From: Vibrio navarrensis
GTDB taxonomy: Bacteria > Pseudomonadota > Gammaproteobacteria > Enterobacterales > Vibrionaceae
Assembly: GCF_015767675.1 (NCBI RefSeq)
Contig: NZ_CP065217.1
Coordinates: forward strand, 2,294,001 to 2,358,000
DNA: 64,000 nt
Direction of reading: 5' to 3'
Shown: one piece after another, positions 60,661 to 64,000 of the stretch
Position numbering within the stretch: the first letter of the stretch is position 1
Layout of the letters: each line of letters opens with the position of its first letter
Program-made: the position numbers and the translations under genes
The notes under the pieces: generated by a model
Told to the model about the DNA's origin: nothing
The model's input: the letters and a program-made list of their open reading frames with translations, nothing else
Database searches by the model: none

Positions 60661-62502
60661 TCACTTCGCATCCACCATCCATACGGAAATGGATTCAGGC
60701 GCAATCTCCATGCACATCTCTTCACTAATGGCTAAAGGCGCGCGTTGCTCTATCATCGGCGTCAATTGGCCTGCTGATATTCCTGTCTGCCAAAATGGTA
60801 ATGAGATCGACTGCGTTTGACAGAGATTGACAACCACCAGCGCGCATTCTTCTCCCAGTTGGCGAGTAAAGGCAAAGTGATCCTTCTCTATCGCCAGAAA
60901 CTGTATTGCGCCTTGCTGTAAACAAGGATGAGTTGTTCTCAATTGAATCAAGCGTTGCACATAACCAAACCAAGGGGAGGTTTCGACCTGTTCCCAAGGG
61001 AAGCTACGTCGATTATCGGGATCTTGTCCCCCTGCTAAGCCCACTTCTGTCCCATAGTAAAGGCACGGCGTGCCAACATACGTAAACAACAGCCCGAGTG
61101 CGATTTCCATGTAACCTTGGTGTTGGTTGAGTAGCGTAATGAAGCGTGCGGTATCATGGCTATCGAGTTGATTGAGCTGGCTTAATTGGTTGAGCCAAGG
61201 AATTTTCGCTCGTGCCTCATTGAGCCATTCGACAAATTCGCAGCCATCAATGGTAATCGGGTCGTAAGCGATATCTTGTTGTGCCAGTAGTGCTCGGACT
61301 GGGTGGGCAAAGCCGTAGTAGTTCATCGAGCCATCTTCTTGCTCCCCTTGCAGCCACTTAGTGGCCTCAAAAAAATGTTCTCCGAGCACGTACGCCTGTG
61401 GGTTTTCCGCTTTGGTCGCCTGACGAAACGCCTGCACGTAATGGGCATTATTGTAGGCCCCTTCCCCTTCACCAAGCATATGGATCACATCGAACCGCCA
61501 GCCGTCAATTTGATAAGGCGCTTTGAGCCAATGGCGTATCACCGCATCTTCACCTTGGTAGATGTAATTTTTTACCGCTTGATGAGCAAAATTGAGCACA
61601 GGTAGGTTCTCAATCCCTTTCCAACCGATGTAATTCTTCGTTTCGTCATCAAAGAAATAGTAGTCACGATAAGGCGAATCACTGTGATGGTAGGCACCGT
61701 TGTCTCCTTTACCGCCGCGATCGAGCCAAGGATGTTCGCAAGAGGTGTGGTTAAACACCGCATCGAGTATCACTTTCATGTTGCGCTGGTGTAATGCTTG
61801 CGTGAGCTCGGCAAACTCCTGATTGGTGCCAAGATGCGGATCGACCATCAGATAATCGGTCGTATCGTACTTATGATTACTCGGTGCGGTAAAAATAGGG
61901 TTGAGATAGAGCGCGCTCACGCCCAAAGTTTGTAGATAATCCAGTTTGCTTGCGATACCGGCCAGATCGCCGCCATAAAACTCACAGCCACCATAGCCAG
62001 ATCCGGTATCAACCGCCTCTCCCCAAGCTTTGGCCACCACCAGCCGCGTACCATTTTTTACTGTGTATTCGCCATCTTTCACACTGATATCAGGATTGCC
62101 GTCGCAAAAGCGATCTGGGAAGATTTGATAGAAAACCTGCTCTTTCACCCACTCTGGCGGTTGATGTTTAGCATTGTATTTAAAGTGATATTCGCTGCCC
62201 GGCATGCGCTTTTGCACCCCGCGAGCATCTAACCAATACTGTCCATCTTCCGTCAGTACTTTGAAGACATATTGAGTGACATCACGGTCACTGTTGAGCG
62301 CGAAACTTGCTCGCCATTGCTTTAACACCCCGGCAGCTTCAATCGGTTGCATCTCGACTAAGTACTCTTCATTATCGGGTTCATGCCTGAGGTAGACCTT
62401 TTGAATACCTTGCGATTGAGTGCGAAGTGTCACCTGCGCTAAGCCTTGGCTTAAGCAAAATCCATCTTGAGTCTGCGAGTGAAAAAGAAAGGGATGCGTC
62501 AT
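60661..62502 (-). CDS. malZ: Maltodextrin glucosidase (GH13) MalZ
   Basis: Cleaves glucose from the reducing end of maltodextrins in the cytoplasm. 613 residues. An N-terminal beta domain (about 1-125) precedes the barrel: QVFYQIFPDRFCDGNP, ALYLNPIF, DAVFNHTS, catalytic Asp in GWRFDVIHMLGEGEG, catalytic Glu in AYVLGEHFFE, and LDSHDTARF. No signal peptide. No malT-type operon lies here. Confidence 0.92.
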   Translation of the reverse strand: MTHPFLFHSQTQDGFCLSQGLAQVTLRTQSQGIQKVYLRHEPDNEEYLVEMQPIEAAGVLKQWRASFALNSDRDVTQYVFKVLTEDGQYWLDARGVQKRMPGSEYHFKYNAKHQPPEWVKEQVFYQIFPDRFCDGNPDISVKDGEYTVKNGTRLVVAKAWGEAVDTGSGYGGCEFYGGDLAGIASKLDYLQTLGVSALYLNPIFTAPSNHKYDTTDYLMVDPHLGTNQEFAELTQALHQRNMKVILDAVFNHTSCEHPWLDRGGKGDNGAYHHSDSPYRDYYFFDDETKNYIGWKGIENLPVLNFAHQAVKNYIYQGEDAVIRHWLKAPYQIDGWRFDVIHMLGEGEGAYNNAHYVQAFRQATKAENPQAYVLGEHFFEATKWLQGEQEDGSMNYYGFAHPVRALLAQQDIAYDPITIDGCEFVEWLNEARAKIPWLNQLSQLNQLDSHDTARFITLLNQHQGYMEIALGLLFTYVGTPCLYYGTEVGLAGGQDPDNRRSFPWEQVETSPWFGYVQRLIQLRTTHPCLQQGAIQFLAIEKDHFAFTRQLGEECALVVVNLCQTQSISLPFWQTGISAGQLTPMIEQRAPLAISEEMCMEIAPESISVWMVDAK

Positions 62503-62558
62503 TTGAGGTACTCTAGTTGTTGCTTTGTTTTATTGTAGAAGCACAAACAACCGATAAA

Positions 62559-62602
62559 CTCCCCCCTTAAAAAATAAATAATCCTTTATTTTTCAAGGGG
62601 AG
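62559..62602 (-). terminator. Terminator of the ABC transporter operon
   Basis: CTCCCC / GGGGAG outer stem and AAAATAAA / TTTATTTT inner stem form an interrupted hairpin about 55 bp past the ATPase stop. Confidence 0.6.
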
Positions 62603-62655
62603 ATCACACTTGGTAGGCGTATTGTTAGGGGCGTAGAGATGTGACGCGACTAATT

Positions 62656-63450
62656 TTAGTTGAGCAGTAAGCTGTCGTCCGCTAACTCTTCACCACGCAC
62701 TTTAGAGAACATTTCGAGCAGATGAGTCACCGTCATTCCTGCCCGTTGCTCTCCGGCGACATCCAAAACAATTTCGCCTTGGTGCAACATGACGGTGCGA
62801 TCGCCACACGCCAGCGCATCTTTCATCGAGTGAGTCACCATCATCACAGTCAGGTTAAACTCTTTGACGATGCGTTTGGTCAGATCGATGATAAACGCCG
62901 CCATACGAGGGTCTAAGGCTGCGGTATGTTCATCCAGCAAGAGCAGCTTACTGTCCGATAAGGTCGCCATCACCAAACTCACGGCTTGGCGCTGCCCACC
63001 TGATAGTAGGCCAATACTGTCGCCCAGCCTATCTTCTAAACCTAAACCCAGAATACTGATACGCTCTTGAAAGAGCTTTCTGCGCTGGGAAGAGAGCGCT
63101 AAGTTCCAACCACGAGATTTCCCGCGCATGTAAGCCAAAGCCATGTTCTCTTCGATGGTGAGCGCGCCGCAAGTACCCGCTAACGGATCTTGAAATACAC
63201 GTGCGCAAAGCCTAGCCCGCTGGTCAACGGTTTGATGGGTCACGTCGGTGTCATCAATCAATACTTTGCCACCGACCATCGGCGTTTCACCTGTTACCGC
63301 GCCCAAAAGTGTTGATTTACCTGCGCCATTTGAGCCAATAACCGTGAGAAACTGGTACTCCGGCACTTCTAAACAGACACCACGCAAAGCGCGATTTTCA
63401 AGAATAGTGCCGCGATTAAACGTCACCTGAATATCTTCAAGCCTAATCAT
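62656..63450 (-). CDS. ABC transporter ATP-binding protein, BMP/TrpXYZ type
   Basis: 264 residues. Walker A IGSNGAGKSTLLG, signature LLSGGQRQAVSLVM, Walker B KLLLLDEHTAALDP with a His-loop TVMMVTHS. LAGTCGALTIEENMALAYMRG matches the ATPases that pair with a lipoprotein binding protein and a LivH-like permease (YufN/TrpXYZ group). It overlaps the permease by 4 bp. Substrates in the group include nucleosides and aromatic amino acids; not decidable here. Confidence 0.88.
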   Translation of the reverse strand: MIRLEDIQVTFNRGTILENRALRGVCLEVPEYQFLTVIGSNGAGKSTLLGAVTGETPMVGGKVLIDDTDVTHQTVDQRARLCARVFQDPLAGTCGALTIEENMALAYMRGKSRGWNLALSSQRRKLFQERISILGLGLEDRLGDSIGLLSGGQRQAVSLVMATLSDSKLLLLDEHTAALDPRMAAFIIDLTKRIVKEFNLTVMMVTHSMKDALACGDRTVMLHQGEIVLDVAGEQRAGMTVTHLLEMFSKVRGEELADDSLLLN

Positions 63451-64000
63451 GCCGTACCTCCTGATCGACTTTTTCCACCCGCCACTTTGGCAGGGCTAAC
63501 AGACTTTTTTATACTGAGGTTTCCTTTCAGTTTCGGCGCGATCAAGGCAATCGCAACGAGAATGGCGGTCACTAAGTTGAGATCCGATGCTTGTAAGCCA
63601 AACATGCCCGAGCTCAAGGCAAATGCAACGGCTAAACGATAAAGAACCGAGCCAACAATTACCGCAACGACGGCTACCCAAATTTTACGGCCCGAGATCA
63701 GCGTTTGACCTAAGATTACCGCAGCAAGGCCGACCACTATGGTGCCAACCCCAGAGGTAACATCGGCAAAACTATTGGTTTGCGCAAATAATGCCCCCGC
63801 AAAGCCGACAAAACCGTTCGATAGTGCAAGACCAAAATAGGTGTAAAAAGAAGTACTTCCACCCTGTGCGCGCACCATTCGAGCGTTAACCCCCGTGGCG
63901 CGTAAACCCAGGCCAAAATCGCTGCTGAGCAGACGAACCACTAACCAAGCTGAGATTAACACCAAGATGCCAACCACCAATGGTCGAACCAGCATAGGAT
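63447..64000 (-). CDS. ABC transporter permease (5' end outside window)
   Basis: The last about 184 residues of a LivH/TrpY-like permease. Motifs: FGLGLRATGVNARMVRAQG, FGLALSNGFVGFAGALFAQ, GVGTIVVGLAAVILGQ, and a basic tail (APKLKGNLSIKKS). The frame is open at the window edge, so the start is outside. The gene precedes the ATPase with a 4-bp overlap. Confidence 0.88.
   Translation of the reverse strand, partial: PMLVRPLVVGILVLISAWLVVRLLSSDFGLGLRATGVNARMVRAQGGSTSFYTYFGLALSNGFVGFAGALFAQTNSFADVTSGVGTIVVGLAAVILGQTLISGRKIWVAVVAVIVGSVLYRLAVAFALSSGMFGLQASDLNLVTAILVAIALIAPKLKGNLSIKKSVSPAKVAGGKSRSGGTA

Overview
The window is a stretch of the main chromosome of a gammaproteobacterium, almost certainly a Vibrio. 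The placement is an inference from gene order and from Vibrio-type proteins: a long FadR, a long RNase E C-terminal tail, an Mlc/PykA/PtsG neighbourhood and an imuA-imuB-dnaE2 cassette. I cannot name the species. No rRNA, tRNA or CRISPR array was recognised. Most of the window is conserved housekeeping sequence; the accessory part is an insertion-sequence pile-up at 23.6-28.4 kb.

Layout. 1-1518: two peptide ABC permeases (YejE, partial, and YejB). 1954-8581, minus strand: pyrF, lapB, lapA, ihfB, rpsA, cmk, sohB. 8711-14772, plus strand: a YciK-like reductase, then the SOS mutagenesis cassette imuA-imuB-dnaE2 behind a consensus LexA box. 14874-20277: cheV, mlc, pykA, a patatin-like lipase and a 30-residue YnhF-like membrane protein. 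20403-23013: an outer-membrane barrel protein and a two-component NSS sodium symporter with a 30-residue small subunit. 23635-28401: an IS66-family element with 8-bp direct repeats, whose tnpB is split by a group II intron that has itself been cut by a complete 1329-bp IS10. 28470-34521: ptsG, then the pabC-mltG-tmk-holB-tatD operon. 34602-40816: the fatty-acid cluster yceD-rpmF-plsX-fabH-fabD-fabG-acpP-fabF. 40966-46803: maf/yceF, rluC, rne with a long leader, and a small tyrosine phosphatase. 46977-54044: btuR, asmA, udk, apbC and metG. 54258-64000: an unrecognised membrane-anchored protein, fadR, nhaB, dsbB, a YecA-like SEC-C protein, dusC, malZ, and the ATPase and partial permease of a BMP/TrpXYZ-type ABC importer.

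How genes work together. The fatty-acid cluster links ribosome (L32, YceD), phospholipid (PlsX) and fatty-acid synthesis, with FadR as the lipid regulator further on. Mlc, PykA and PtsG form a glucose-uptake and glycolysis group. RNase E, RluC, DusC, S1 and MetG serve RNA processing and translation. ImuA, ImuB and DnaE2 form a damage-induced translesion synthesis machine.

Most interesting points: (1) the triple-nested IS66 / group II intron / IS10 structure, where IS10 has no target duplication and its two flanks lie in different parts of the host element, which implies a deletion; (2) a hairpin with a U-run placed between the lapB stop and the pyrF start in the geometry of an rph-pyrE type UTP-sensitive attenuator; (3) two 30-residue membrane proteins with strong ribosome binding sites; (4) a duplicated motif in the RNase E tail; (5) long leaders upstream of rne, nhaB and ptsG that may carry regulatory RNA or operators.
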